Positions 19,241-63,895 are shown, counted from the stretch's first letter. The stretch: DNA of 64,000 bases from Prorocentrum cordatum (GCA_963575745.1 CAUYUJ010016286.1:62001-126000); one strand, 5' to 3'. Notes: a model not told the origin generated them from the sequence alone. A program made the numbers and translations.

Positions 19241-19913
19241 TCCGTCTTGCGATTCGCCTTTTGCAGATTCAGGCCCCGAACATCCATCGAACCGGCATTT
19301 CAGATGTCACCCTTTGCCCTCCACCCAAAGAAAATGCTCGAGCAACTGTATGGGACATCATGATTCGAAACGGCCAGACTCTTCTGACAGGGCCCGCGCC
19401 GCTTCAGAGAGCTACCCCCCGCCCTGAAACCCTCTGCGCGCGATGCCAAGCCTGACAGGGTGTTCGAGCAACTGCGTTGAGCCGAGACGCCATGAGGAGG
19501 GGGACGACGTGACGACGAGGACGAGGCATGCGAAGAGGAGACACACGGAGGCACAGGAGGGGAGGTCCGAACAGAGACGGCGACGAAATCAAGGCGAATG
19601 TCAACTGTGGGAACGTTGAACCATCTATGTTAATTGGACCCTTCGAGCGACAATCGCTGAATATGAGACAACCTTGACATGATTGAACCGCGGAATCCGG
19701 TCGATACTGTCAGCGCCCACTGTCGGATACGTCCCGATGGTCACACAACATACGATCATTGAGACTAAGCCCCAGACGATCTGCACTGACGACGCTGCTA
19801 TCATACACATAGTTGAATAACAAAAACACCGTTGCAGGTGCTGGTGCTGTCAAAAACGAGACCCCGACGTCATCAGCTTGTTGCTCCTCTTGTTCGCGCA
19901 TTTTGGATGACAT

Positions 19914-20192
19914 ATGTTGAGATCAGCAGTAGTTCTGGAACAGCTCGAAGCACCCACGATTACATGCAAGTGTTTTGTTGTTGGGGGGACGTGCGCTCGA
20001 TGTGCCAACAATTGTGGCAGCTGGCTGGCGTGTCTGGCAGTTTGCCTCCTTATCCCCTTGATGGGGCATGCTGGGGGTATGTTGAAGGGCAAATGCTCTG
20101 GGTGGTCTTCTGGATCTTCAAATAGCGGTCCTCGGTTGAGCCTCGGAGAAGGTGAAATTCATGCCATGGGTATTTCGGGTATTGTCCGTTGA
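19914..20192 (+). CDS. Short ORF, member 1 of a diverged duplicate pair
   Basis: The 92-codon frame shares an in-frame protein block with the ORF at 21821: SWLACLAVCLLIPLMG, KCSGWSSGSSNSGP and GEIHAMGISGIVR against SSWLPAVCLSIPSMG, KCYGWSSGPSNSSP and AMAITDIVRYADVR. DNA similarity continues about 150 bp past the stop, so the duplicated unit is larger than the ORF. No known domain. The duplicated unit may be a retroelement or gene fragment rather than a functional gene. Confidence 0.3.
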   Translation: MLRSAVVLEQLEAPTITCKCFVVGGTCARCANNCGSWLACLAVCLLIPLMGHAGGMLKGKCSGWSSGSSNSGPRLSLGEGEIHAMGISGIVR

Positions 20193-20837
20193 GCAGATGT
20201 GCGGAAGCAATTATATGTGATACCAGCCAGCCGAAAGTTGAACAAAACAATAAAAAAAGAACCTCGCGCGCGTCACTTACCTCGAATGCTGCGCAAGATG
20301 GTTGCGGCATGTAACGATCCGTCGCTGTCGGCGGCGCCAGAGACTCATGTTTAACATGGGCGGCGGCGGACACCGAACAAAAAGAGGCGAGGAGGGCGCT
20401 GGATAGAGGCTCCCCCAGGGGACGCGGCCCAGCGCGGGCACTCCGCGCACGGACGGACGTTAGCCAGATTAGCCAACGCATCAGGTCCTGGGGCGCGCTG
20501 CCATGCGCGCGGCCTCAAGCCCATCACCTGCCGCCCCGCCGCCGCCGCGCTCCACGACGCTCGCGACACAGTCTCGAAACGTCCTTCATCGGCGCTTGCT
20601 GTCGCGCCTGCGGTCGCCGCGGCCTCAGAGGCTTCCCCAGCCACGCTTGCCATACCAGCCGCCAGAGTGCCGCCTGGAGCCCCGCCGCGACGACCACGAA
20701 TCCGGCGCGTGGTGGCTCTGCTCGGGCTCGCGCCGCGGCGGCCTCGCGAAGGCAGCCTCCTGGGCCCTGTCCCGCGCATCAGTCCCCGCCGCCGGCGCGA
20801 GGATGCCCGCGGCTTCGCTGGATGATGCCGGGTCGGC

Positions 20838-20935
20838 CAGAATCTGCCAGATTAGCCCGAATCTGTCAGAACCTGGCAGAATCTGGCAGAATCAGCCAGA
20901 ATCTGCCGAAACCCGCCAAAATCGGCCGCGGCCAG
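20838..20935. repeat. Tandem CAGAATCTGC-type repeat
   Basis: An imperfect 9-11-bp unit such as CAGAATCTGG or CAGAATCAGC is repeated about nine times. Confidence 0.8.
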
Positions 20936-20963
20936 GCCCGGAATTGAGCCCATCGCGGAGCTC

Positions 20964-21330
20964 TCAGGCGGCGGGTTCAGCATCGCGGCGGTGCACAGCA
21001 TCATGCCGCCTGTGCAGCACCTGGCTGGGGCGGCACTTCGCTGTCAGGTCCTCGCCTCCTTCTTTGCTGGTGGCAGCGCCCTGCTCCGCGCGCGCCCGCT
21101 GGCCAGCGTCCAGCACTGCAGCCATCGTAATGGCCATCTGTTCGCGCAGCTCGTGCCAGGAGGCTTCGGCGACACAACAATCGAAAACCGCTGGCTGGGG
21201 ATCTCCTTTCTGCCGTTCCACCAATGTCTGGCAACGGACCAGGATCACTGATCCTGGAACCGTCGCCCGGGTGGCGATGGGTCTTGGAGTCACTAGCAAA
21301 GCGAAGTGTTCACATGACCGGCACCTCTCT
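20964..21330 (-). CDS. Possible exon of unknown function
   Basis: A minus-strand frame reads VILVRCQTLVERQKGDPQPA and ASWHELREQMAITMAAVLDA near 21250-21090, with the composition of a real helical protein. The rest of the frame is unremarkable and no splice sites were fixed. It has no match to the coiled-coil gene at 23.8 kb, whose next exon should carry a different sequence. Confidence 0.25.
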
Positions 21331-21439
21331 GTGTGAGAAGACGGTGGAAGTACCATCGGAGAAATTTGAATTGATCGCGTAGGCCTCGATGACAGATGAC
21401 GGCAACGGGACCCTGCGTGGGGCTCTACTTCCGTACACC

Positions 21440-21485
21440 CCGGTCGGAAGAAGTGGGTATGAACATGAAGTAGGGAAGCGTCGAT
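21440..21485. repeat. Dispersed repeat shared with 12238-12285
   Basis: CGGTCGGAAGAAGTGGGTAT followed by GAACATGAAGTAGG matches CGGTCGGAAGAAGTACGTGA and AACACATTAAGTAGG at 12.2 kb. No wider unit could be bounded by eye. Confidence 0.55.
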
Positions 21486-21820
21486 AATAGAAGCCACTCC
21501 ATAATTGAAGTAGGAAGTCGTAAACTGGGAATCAAGAAATACTTATTTTCAACGACCGATGATTACCATTCCTCGTCTGCCTCCGCGTTGGTAGCGGTTG
21601 CCAGCGGAACGCCCCTGCGGCCGCCGCCTCCCTCCTATGGCGTCGCGACTCTTTGCGCTGGCGGGTCCTTATTGCTGAGATTATGCAGAGGACCCGAACC
21701 AGATCTGCTGACGCAGTCAGAGGGAGCCGTCTAGATGATTATCTGTTTGATTCCATTTGAACCACGGCGAATCGCTGGGGGGATTTGGCCCGAGCCGATT
21801 CTTCTCCATAATGTTGTTTT

Positions 21821-22102
21821 TTGTTTTTGAACGGCCCTATGCATTCCTGCCTTCATCCATTTGGTACAACCATCCCCGAGACAGGTGGTACAGTGACGTC
21901 AACTCGTGGTGAACACTCCAGCTGGTTACCAGCAGTTTGCCTAAGTATTCCCTCGATGGGGATCTTCATGTTGATGGGCAAATGTTATGGATGGTCTTCT
22001 GGACCTTCAAATAGCAGTCCCAAGTTCAGCCCTGGAGAAGATGTACCAAATGCCATGGCTATTACAGATATTGTCCGTTACGCGGATGTGCGAAAGCACT
22101 GA
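21821..22102 (+). CDS. Short ORF, member 2 of a diverged duplicate pair
   Basis: A 93-codon frame paralogous to 19914-20192. The shared core KCYGWSSGPSNSSP is flanked by matching residues in the same frame. Past the stop, DNA similarity continues to about 22245 (CTACCTCGAAAGCTGCGCA; CATGTAACAGTCCGTCGCT). Copy 1 carries about 60 extra bases in this 3' part. No function assigned. Confidence 0.3.
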   Translation: MFLNGPMHSCLHPFGTTIPETGGTVTSTRGEHSSWLPAVCLSIPSMGIFMLMGKCYGWSSGPSNSSPKFSPGEDVPNAMAITDIVRYADVRKH

Positions 22103-22335
22103 CATTTATGACACCAGCTGGCACGCGCGGCATCTACCTCGAAAGCTGCGCAGTATGGCTGCAGCATGTAACAGTCCGTCGCTATCGGCGCCGCCAAGCT
22201 TAATTATGTGCGGCGGCAGCGAAAAGAGGCGAGGGGAGCGTTAGATAATGACGTGCTTCTCCCGCGTGCTCAAAGGCAGACGAACTAGAGCAAAATCTGT
22301 GACCTGAATCTCTGCACATGAGAACAGCCCTGCGT

Positions 22336-22615
22336 TGGACCTGGATCTCACTACACGAGCCTTCCTCCAACCTACCCCACACTCCCGACCCTCCCCCTCC
22401 TTATCCTTCCTACCTGGGCACCCCTACGCCTCCTGACCCCTCCTTGTCATCCATGTCCTCCTCCTCCTTCCAATCCCTCTTCTACACCTTCTCCGTCTCC
22501 TCCTCCTCCTCCTCCTGTTCCTCATCCTCGTTCCTCTTCGTTCCTCCTCAAGCCTTCTCCTCCTCCTCCTCCTCCTCCACTCCTGCTCCTCTCCACTCCA
22601 TGTCGCACCCCGACG
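22336..22615. repeat. Pyrimidine-rich CTCCTC tract
   Basis: Imperfect CCT/CTC repeats on the + strand. Confidence 0.9.
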
Positions 22616-22689
22616 CAAGTTTTTAGGGCGGGCCGGGCGTTTCGCCTGAGGCATCCCCACCACTTATTACTCTGAAGCGAAACAATCGG

Positions 22690-23290
22690 CAACATTTTCA
22701 CAGATGGAGGGCGGGTGGCTTTCAAAATATGGCCCTCGCCTTACCGCGGCGCATATTCGTTTTAAACATTTGCAATGGGTTTCGCGGATTGAGGGCGGGT
22801 GATTTTCACAATGTGGCTCTCGCCTTAGCGCGGCGCGCGTTCGTCCTAAACATTTGCAACAAGTTTCACGGATTGAGGGCGGGTCATTTCCACCATGTGG
22901 CTCTCGCCTTAGCGCGGCGCACATTCGTTTTTAACATTTTCAAGAGCTTCACGGATTGAGGGCGGGCTTTTCAAAGTGTGGCTCTCATATTAGCGCGGCG
23001 CACATACGATTAAACATTACAAGAGTTTGGCGGCTAGATGACGGGTCCTCTTCAAAAAGGTGTCTCTCGCCTTAGCGCGGCGCACACTCGTGTTACACAA
23101 TTGCAAGAGTTTGGCGGCAAGAGGGCGGTTCCTCTTCAAGATGTGGCTCTCGCCTTAGCGCGGCGCACATTCGCTTGAAACAGTTGCAAGAGCTTCGCGG
23201 ATTGAGGGCGGTTCCTTTTCAAAATGTGGCTCTCGCTCTAGCGCCGCGCATATTCGTTTTAGAATTTAGAAGAGTTCCACGAACTCCCAC
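22690..23290. repeat. Tandem array of seven ~83-bp units
   Basis: The core CTCTCGCCTTAGCGCGGCGC recurs with its TTAGCG (or variant) at 22741, 22824, 22909, 22990, 23072, 23155 and 23239, spacings of 81 to 85 bp. Each unit also has TTTAAACATT.GCAA-like and GCGGATTGAGGGCGG blocks. The units have diverged by substitutions and small indels, so the array is old. On the minus strand the first three give a repeated 28-residue peptide that breaks later, so I do not call it coding. Confidence 0.9.
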
Positions 23291-23340
23291 CATCAACGTA
23301 CCAGAAGCGGTGTTTTGGAAGGATTCAGAATTACGGGGGC

Positions 23341-23465
23341 GCAACAGCTACGTTGATTCGCTGTGTTGAGGTCCCAGGAATGGCGTTCTGACACGAGTCT
23401 GGATCGTCAACACGCAACAGTCAGGTTGATCTGTGGCGTTGAAATCCCGGGAGCATTTTTTTAGC
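23341..23465. repeat. Short imperfect direct duplication
   Basis: GCAACAGCTACGTTGATTCG and a following TGTTGAGGTCCCAGGA recur as GCAACAGTCAGGTTGATCTG and CGTTGAAATCCCGGGA about 75 bp later. Confidence 0.5.
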
Positions 23466-23827
23466 ATGCTGCAGGGTCTTCGAACGGTTGTCTTCCAACG
23501 AGGCAGTTCCCTCAATGGAAAGGAAACGTTGTGGGGCCTGTGAAGGGGGAGCTTGGAGGGAGGGTGTATTCCAACATCGTTGATGCCTCTTGGGTTTACA
23601 CTGGTCCTCCTCCTCCTCGTCGTACCCGCCAACCAGGTCTCCCTATTCTTCCAGACCTGTCCTCCCACTCCCTGCCCAGACCTCCCCGCCAAACCCCTCC
23701 TCCCCTCCTCCTCCTCCTCCTCCTCCTGCTCTCGACCTCCCCCCTTGCCGTGCCTCCCCTCCCTTCCCTCCTCAGCCCCGCACCCTCCCTCCGCCCGGCC
23801 CCCGTGACGGCCGGCCGGCCGGGCGTC

Positions 23828-56966
<33,139 letters not shown>

Positions 56967-57329
56967 CTCCGGGCGAGCGTCGTTGACGGGGGGGGAGCGG
57001 GAAGCCGCGTGCACGCGCAGGTCTCGGTAGACCTTCTAAACACCTTACAGCACGGGGCCTCACACTAGCCAATGGGCCAGTTTTCTGCTGTGTGGTCCTA
57101 CCTGGGCCCAGTTTCACAAGGAGCACCCGAGGGAAGACCGACAGAAAGCTCTGCAGGAGTCTTCAGGCCCTTGCGAGATCGCAGCGGTCGTTATTCCAGC
57201 AGGTTGACTATATCGTCGAGGTGATATGCCTGTCCAAACGGCTCGGTATCGACATGGTCGGGGCGAATGCCCCCCGAACCTCCGGGTTCCTGAACCAACC
57301 ATGAACCCGGCGCGACCCGAATTAGAAGC

Positions 57330-57665
57330 CACCTATCAATGCAAAGCACTGCAATGCAAAGCATCGCTTGACACTGACGCGCATTGGTTTTGCGTTGATT
57401 GGGGGTTGTTTGGAATGGGTGCTTTGCATTGCTTGGCATTGGTTACCAATCCTTTCCATTGAATTGCATTCCTTGGCGCTACTTGGCACAACTTGGCGTT
57501 GCTTTGTATTGCGTCGCGTTGCTTTGCACTGCTGGTAGTGTTTGGCGTTGGTTGGCATTGCTTGACATTGCGTTGCGCTGCTGGACATTGCTTATCCGTG
57601 CTTGGCATTACTTCGGCACTGCTTGGCGTTGATTGGCACTGCCTGGCACTAGCCTGCCATTGGTC
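57330..57665. repeat. Degenerate TTGGCATTGC repeat
   Basis: Imperfect short units such as TTGGCATTGC and TTGGCGTTG are repeated across the interval, beginning in inverse orientation (GCAATGCAAAGCACTGCAAT) near 57335. Confidence 0.8.
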
Positions 57666-57857
57666 GAACTCGTCGCTTGTCCTTGCTCGTCCCGAAGTAA
57701 AGATAACTAATCCGCCGACCCTGTCGGCGTGTGTGAGGGGCTTGTCCGTTCAAGTCGTCATCTCCGTCATTCGTTGGTCGTCGTCTCTGTCGTCCCCTTT
57801 CGCTGCCTCCCCCCTTTCCCTGGGCTCGCCGAAGCTCCCCTTTCCCAGGGACATCAG

Positions 57858-57975
57858 CGCGCCAGCCAAAGCGAAGTTGAGCAACGTCGTAATTGAGTCG
57901 AGGAGAAGCCCCTTCCCTTCGATCCCTCGCCCGCCAGGGGGGGGTCGAGGGGGGGTCCCGGGGGGGGGGGGGGTC
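57858..57975. repeat. Diverged single copy of the 51-kb tandem unit
   Basis: AAGTTGAGCAACGTCGTAAT, then GAAGCCCCTTCCCTT and a long G run, in the same order as the 51.07-51.48 kb units. Confidence 0.65.
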
Positions 57976-58795
57976 AAGAAAGCACCAAGATGGGCCAAGA
58001 GTGCCCCAAGAGGCCTCAAAGACAGTCCAAGAGAACCCCGAATCGCCGAACGATCTGTCCAAGACGCCTTGACAGCCTCCAGACGGCCCCAGAGGCCTGC
58101 AAAGCGCCCCAAAAGGCCTCCAGGAGCTTTCCCACGAGAGCCCCAAGAGGCAAAATTGATGGATTTCCTATACGTGTTTGAAAGATTTTGGCGTTCTTGC
58201 CTCTTCCGCTTCCCGACGCGCCAAGATGGCCCAAGAGGCCACCAAGGTCGCCCCGGTCCCCCAAGAAAGTCCCTAAAGGCCGAAGAGGGCCCCAAGACGG
58301 AAAAGACGCCTCCAAGACGCCCCAAGAGGCCTCCAAAACGGCTCTAGGAGAGTTCCCAGACAGGGGACCCGAACGGACATTTCGAGCTCTCAACCCCAAG
58401 AGGCCCCCAAGAGGCCCCGAAGAAGCCCCAAGAGGCTCCAAGAGGCTCCCAAGGGGCCCCCAAACTGCCCCAAGACAGCCCAGGAGAGCCCCACATTGCC
58501 CAGGAGGCTTCCAAGAGTGCCTCGAGACGGCGCAGGAGGAGCACTGGACGGCCCAAGACGGCCTCAAGAAAGCCCCAGGCTGTCCCAAGAAAGCCTCTGG
58601 CCTCCTCCTCTTCATCCTCCTCCTCCTCCTCCTCCTCCTCCTTCCCCCCTCTGCTCCCCCTCCTCCTGCTCCCCTCTGCCTCCTCCTCCTCCTGTTGCTT
58701 CTCCTCCACATCCTTCTCCCGCCTCCTCCTCCCTTATCCACCTCCTCCACCCTTCCTCCACCTCCCACTCATCCTCCTCCCCCTGCCCACCCCTC
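57976..58795. repeat. CCCAAGAGGC minisatellite followed by a CCT tract
   Basis: 57985-58590 has irregular CCAAGA.GCC units; 58600-58795 is CCTCCTC polypyrimidine. Frames through both are repeat-derived. Confidence 0.85.
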
Positions 58796-59159
58796 GTTTT
58801 CATCTTTTTCATTCTTAAGGTCAGCGGCACCGGCCGTAAGGTCTTCGCATGCTTGCAGCCGGTGCCACTCCGTATCGCGCGCACGCAAGAAGACACAAAA
58901 CACTGTACGTGGCATCATAATCCAAAACGCTGCCTGCCCAAGAAATCAACGAATAATAGTCCAGTCTTGAATCAAAACCGGATCTTAAGTCAATCTCAGG
59001 GACATCCCCCCGCGACATCCACAGAAGCACTACCCAAACAAGCATTGCACCCGATGTGGTTCCCTGGCTGATTGGTCGCGCGTACACGCGCGAGGTAACA
59101 TGCACGTGCGCGCGAGGTTGTATGCAGCCTCCTCCCTCAACCCCACCTCTCATCTCATC

Positions 59160-59850
59160 CTCCACCATACTTCCCGATCTAGACCTCGGGCACCACGACT
59201 GGTGGCAGAAAGAAACAGCCACCCATACAAACAATCAACTGAGGAATGCCGAGTCCATGGTCTGCCCCTTGTGGCCACGTGCCTCAAGGGCCCACACCAC
59301 GGCCAAGAACATAGAGGCGCAGCGGAGCGAGGAGCGGGGCTGCACTTGGCAGGCGCTCGTCTCGGGCGCCGCAACGCTCGAGCATACACCGCAACATCAG
59401 GGTGACCAGTCCATCACACATTGAAAAAAAACAAACCGAGCGCTCGCAATGAATGCCGTCTACTCCTCCTCCTACTCCTCCTCCTCCTCATCCCAATGTG
59501 TCCCCTCCCTACGTCTCAAGAACTAAGACAGATGGCAGAAGGGAACGGCCTCCCATACACGCAACACAACTGACATACGACTCCATGGTCTTTCCTGGTG
59601 GCCACGTGCCGCAAGGGCCCAACACCACCACGCCAAAGGAGCATGTCGGTGGTGCGGACTGGGGTGTGGGGCTACGCTCAGCCGCTGCTCGTCTCGCAAA
59701 GCCGCTGCTCTGGAACATACACCACAACATACCACAACATCAGCGTGCTCGGTCCACAACAGGTTGCAAAAAGGCGCAACCTAGCGCCCGCAATGCATGC
59801 CCTCCACTCCTCCTCCACCTCCTCCTTCTCCTAATCATATTCCACCTCCT
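59160..59850. repeat. Two tandem ~345-bp units
   Basis: Unit 1 (about 59160-59500) and unit 2 (about 59501-59850) share TCCATGGTCT, GTGGCCACGTGCC.CAAGGGCC, CAACATCAG and a closing CTCCTCCTCC tract in the same order, with many substitutions between. Confidence 0.75.
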
Positions 59851-60159
59851 GTTCCTTCTCCTTTTCCTTCTCCTCCTCTCTCCTCTCTGCCACAAGGCGC
59901 TCTGCGCATGGTTAAGGGCTGCGCCATGACCTGGAGACAGAAAGGGTAGGCATCAGGGCGGATGCTTGCGAGACTGGGCCCAGGGCAGCCGACCAGCGCA
60001 GGCATGGAAACACCCACAGGGAGAGGGGGGTGGCGAAGGGACAATGTGGATTTCCAGTGCGAACGAAAAGGGGGGAGGGAGGTGAAGCGGAAGGGGATCC
60101 AGCGTTCTGCTTCTCGTCAGCTTGATGATGATTCGTGTTGTTTTCACTCGACGGGTCCG

Positions 60160-60465
60160 CCTCTGAGAATTGTCGGCTCCACGCCTTTGTTCTCACCGCA
60201 TTCGGCAAGGAGAATCCGTCTCATATTGTCTGAAATCCCACTCACCCCTACAATATAATCGCCGATTCTGACCTCCGCTTCTTTGTTACGGCCGTTCAGC
60301 TCGACCAACCCATTCTTCACTTGGCCGACCATCACTGCTGCACCAGCCGCGAAAAAAGACTTCATTCCCGAGCCCAGCCGCGTCTATTCGGTCGAGTACT
60401 ACCTTGAACACAGAGGCCCCCTGGTCAAGTGCACGCTCTTGGGCCTCCGGGGAACCTCGTCCGAA
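60160..60465 (-). pseudogene. PDZ-like domain exon broken by a one-base frameshift
   Basis: The minus strand reads ASVFKVVLDRIDAAGLGNEV in one frame, then, after a run of six T (60352-60357 as A on +), GQVKNGLVELNGRNKEAEVR and IGDYIVGVSGISDN in the next. FKV.LDR....LG followed by G.V..N......IGDYIV.V.G fits a PDZ-like binding module, a common type in dinoflagellate proteins (from memory). One base fewer in the T run would give one open frame. Either a sequencing or assembly error, or a real lesion. Neighbouring exons were not fixed. Confidence 0.55.
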
Positions 60466-60479
60466 CTGTTGATAACCGA

Positions 60480-60660
60480 CGTGGCGGGGGTCATCAGCCT
60501 GCTGGGCGGCGCAGGGTGCATCTGCACCCCGCATGTTTCGCACCCTTGCAGCGTGCTGCCATCCGTCGCATCCCCCCTTCCCTTGTGAGCCTCAGGGTCG
60601 ATCAAGACGAGACACTCCGGGCACGGTCTGCTGCGAAAACCCATGGTCCCGCACTCTTTC
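60480..60660 (-). CDS. Possible exon with Cys-rich motif
   Basis: A minus-strand frame just upstream of the PDZ-like exon reads PCPECLVLIDPEAHKGRGDA then TDGSTLQGCETCGVQMH, with two CxxC pairs that could bind zinc. It lies in the right place and strand to belong to the same gene as the PDZ-like exon, but no splice pair was established. Confidence 0.3.
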
Positions 60661-61390
60661 CGACTTGTCATGTCGAGGGCCCTTCTCGCAGCGGCCACGC
60701 TGACGTGGAACGCGCAGCGACCTCGGCCACACGCGCTGAGGCCCTCCGCTGAGTCCATCAGCCGCGCAATCCTACCTACTCACCCAGGGCGTCTCCTCGA
60801 ACCCCAGCAGACGTACCTCAAAATGGAATTTCCGTCGAGTCCACAAACGACGGCGCAGACTGCCCCACGAACCATTCCACGCATTCTCCGTGGACCCGGC
60901 GATCCCATCCATCGTGGGGGAAACCAATTCTTCAGTCGATCTGCGACTCGGACCACCCGGCGCATCGAGCCGTTGAGCCGGCCGCGGGCGCGCCCGTGCG
61001 TGCGGCGGCCCTGCGACACGCCCGCGCGCCGAGCGCTCAGGCGCTCCGGGGCCGGCAGCTCCGCCACTTCCAGGATCCTGGGCGGGCGCGCCGAGGGCTC
61101 GGGCGGGCTCGTCTGCCCGGCCGATGGGCATCACGGCGGCCGCCCGGGAGCCCGTGGAGATCGCGAAGCTCGTCGCCGTGGCCGCGCACCGGCGGCGCTC
61201 CCCGCGCGGGCTGCGACAGGGGGTCGGGCGCGTTGCCGCCCTCGGGCGCGCAGGGGGGCTCGGCAGCGCGAGCTGCCGCCGCGTGTTCCCGGCCCGCGGG
61301 GGCCAGGGGGGCCCTCCTGATCCTCTCCACCTGCAGCAAACACACTATCTTTCCTCATGTTTCTCTTCCCTGATTTCTTTCCTCCGGTGC

Positions 61391-61998
61391 AGTTGAAGGC
61401 CTTGCGCGGCAAGCCAGATGTTACAATCGAGGGCCATGAAGCATGCAAGTTGTCATCTTGCGTTATGGTACTGTGCAGTACTGTGAGGTATCCTGAGCCC
61501 TGGTCAACAGCCCTGGCCTCAACGACGAATTGGGGCACGACGTCGTCCTCATCCAAAAACACACCAGCCATAGAGACTCCTCGAAGATCCAAGCAGCTGC
61601 GGAGCACGCGTCGTCCCGGCGACCGCCGTCGCAATGGACGACAAATTGACAAATCTCGAGTTTCGAAACCGACAGCCGGAAGCTGATGAAAAGGAGTTCT
61701 GCAAAGAGCGTTTTTCGTTCATGGTCAAATTCGCTAGGTGGTCGGCTTTCATGTTGAAATCGCGACGCCTCCGCACGGCAAGGTCCGCTTGCCACTGTCG
61801 GAACAGGGCGCCTTTTTCGACGGCATGTGCTGCTGGCAAACCTTCCAATGGATATCTCTGTACTCGCAATCGTTTGACAGACGGGTGGTCCTGTACGTGG
61901 AGGGCTTCGGGCTCCCCCGTCACGGCTGGCCTTCTGTAGAAGCGTGCAGAGACTGGAGCTGGGTGGCAAGGTGTTCCGATGACGGAGGAGGCTCATGA
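61391..61998 (+). CDS. Possible coding segment on the + strand, frames broken
   Basis: Two + strand stretches have protein-like sequence: QLKALRGKPDVTIEGHEACK near 61391-61450, and from about 61740 to a stop at 61998, VEIATPPHGKVRLPLSEQGA, FFDGMCCWQTFQWISLYSQS and RRVVLYVEGFGLPRHGWPS. They are in different frames, separated by unconvincing sequence, as in a spliced or decayed gene. No domain recognised. Confidence 0.3.
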
Positions 61999-63442
61999 TC
62001 CTCGCACGATCGTCAGGACCGACGAAAACGTATACACTCGCACCCGCGATGCCCATGCCCACTCGCACCCGCATCGCGCTGTTGGCATCACTGACGACAC
62101 CCGACTCTCCTCACAAGGCGCAACAAGTACGGCAGCCGGGTCGAGCAACAACTGACTCACCTCGAAAGACTTCTGCACCCTGTAGAGATCGGCATGCTGC
62201 CACTCAGCCGCGAAAGCCCAGACGACAGCGAGCATGGGCAAAGCAACAAAGTACTGCAGATCCGAGCCGCTGCAGCTGAACTAATGCAGCTCGATCAAGT
62301 CTCGCTCCAAATGACGACAGCAGGAAGAAAACTAGGGCGAAGGAGTGTGTATACCTCCTGCGCGTATCCAACCAATAACGAAGCGAAGCGAAGCGAAGGC
62401 GTCGGAGTCGGGCACACATGTGTGACCGTGCACGGACTTTGCACGTTCAGTAGTAGTGGCATTCAAAATGCTCTCGAGCGAGTCCCACCACGTCGTGTAC
62501 GTCGCGGCCGTGACCATCTCACATTGTTACTCTCGTACTGGAAATATCGTCGTGGATGAACGGCATCGTTGGCATCGCTGCCCGTGGGTTTGTCTCTGGC
62601 GCCCGTATGCGATTATTGCAACAACAACTTCCGGATGTCGTGGTCCCACCATTTTCTTTGGCCACCATGCTGCCAATGACCCTGTTGTTTCGCGTCACGA
62701 CTGGGGCTCCAGTTCAACTCTCGGTCCATCGGTTCTGTGGATGACCTGCAACGCACGCGGCCCAGCGCCAACCCTTTGCATGATATGTCTCGTGCAAGCA
62801 GAAGAATACAAGCAAAGAGACATCATCACAACTGGCAAAGTTCCAGGTCGCAATGAAGCCGTGGAGACAGATGGACTCGTAGGGATTAGCGAACATACAG
62901 AAATGCACCACAATCAACTCTATAAGGCATAAACTCTCTCGGAAACGATGCCGGACACTTGTGACGACTGCGACGATCAGCTTGAGAACCGTCCGGAGCC
63001 CCAGCGATGCGAAGTACTCACTGCTTGCATTCACCCTCCACTAGTGCCTTAGGGCCGAGACAGCCCGACACACCACCTCGCCGTATCGCTGACGCTGGTG
63101 CGGATGCGGGAGCTGCCCTCCGAGCAGAGCTCACCCACCCCGGTTCGCCCTGCTGCAGCTCCGGCCCTTGCAAGAGAGCAGAGGGGGACGCGCAACGGCG
63201 ACTGGCTAGTTGAGGTCTCAAGCGAGAGCCTGGCTGGCTGGGGCGAGCCCGGCACAACACTGCTCTGCTCGAGCAGAGCTGTCTTGAGCCAAAATGCCTG
63301 CATCCTCCTCCTGCCCTAGCTAAATAATCACCGGGCGAGAGCCTCACGGGTGGCACTGCACCAATTATGGCCACGTCTGCCGTGCTGCGTGATGCCATCA
63401 GCGGTGCCGATATCCACTGGGCGATTTCTCTGTCCAAGTGTC
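61999..63442. other. Lower-GC block with no supported gene
   Basis: Like 33.0-35.1 kb, this block lacks simple repeats and has balanced base composition. The longest frame is 158 codons on + (62456-62932). No motif recognised. Confidence 0.4.
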
Positions 63443-63446
63443 TAGA

Positions 63447-63636
63447 GGCCTCCCAGATGGGGTCCAAGATGAAGCCGGAGGATCGCGCCGTATCGCAAAT
63501 GCATCGCCGATGCATCGGCGCCGTCGGCGGTGCATCGGCGACGCTGGCGTGGAGAAGATCGGAATCCACATGAAACCGCATCGCCGATGCAGCGAGATCC
63601 TCTGACCCCATCTACTCCACCCCCAGCTGGGAGGCC
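63447..63636. mobile_element. Family 1 palindromic MITE-like element, copy 5
   Basis: Ends GGCCTCCCAGATGGGGTCC and CCCCAGCTGGGAGGCC, directly flanked by TAGA on each side (63443-63446 and 63637-63640). The core has CGCCGATGCATCGGCG units. At 190 bp it is the shortest well-bounded copy. Confidence 0.85.
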
Positions 63637-63799
63637 TAGAACGTCCCCTGCTTTCAGGAATTCCGAGAATGAGGAATCGAAACTGTGTATGCCGTTTTTT
63701 GTTTTGCCCCCTCCTTTTAGGAATTCCCGCCTTAGGAGCAGGACGCATCACGGACGGCTAGACGATCCTGAACATCGGCCCCCACTCCCTCCCTCCTCT

Positions 63800-63895
63800 G
63801 GCGAGGACCATCATAGGCCTTTGCCCTTCCGGTGGTGACCATCATAGGCGCCACCCCTCGGCAGCTACCATCATAGGAGCGGCCGGGGTCCCAAC
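63800..63895. repeat. Short ACCATCATAGG repeat
   Basis: ACCATCATAGG occurs three times (63808, 63838, 63867) at about 30-bp spacing. Confidence 0.7.

Noticed and set aside
20503-21336. 277-codon + strand frame
   Set aside because: Crosses the CAGAATC tandem repeat, is Arg/Ser/Pro-rich, and has no recognisable motif; the opposite strand looks more like coding sequence in part.
22667-23290. CRISPR-like array
   Set aside because: Units are ~83 bp and diverged throughout, without short identical repeats and unique spacers, and the DNA is eukaryotic.
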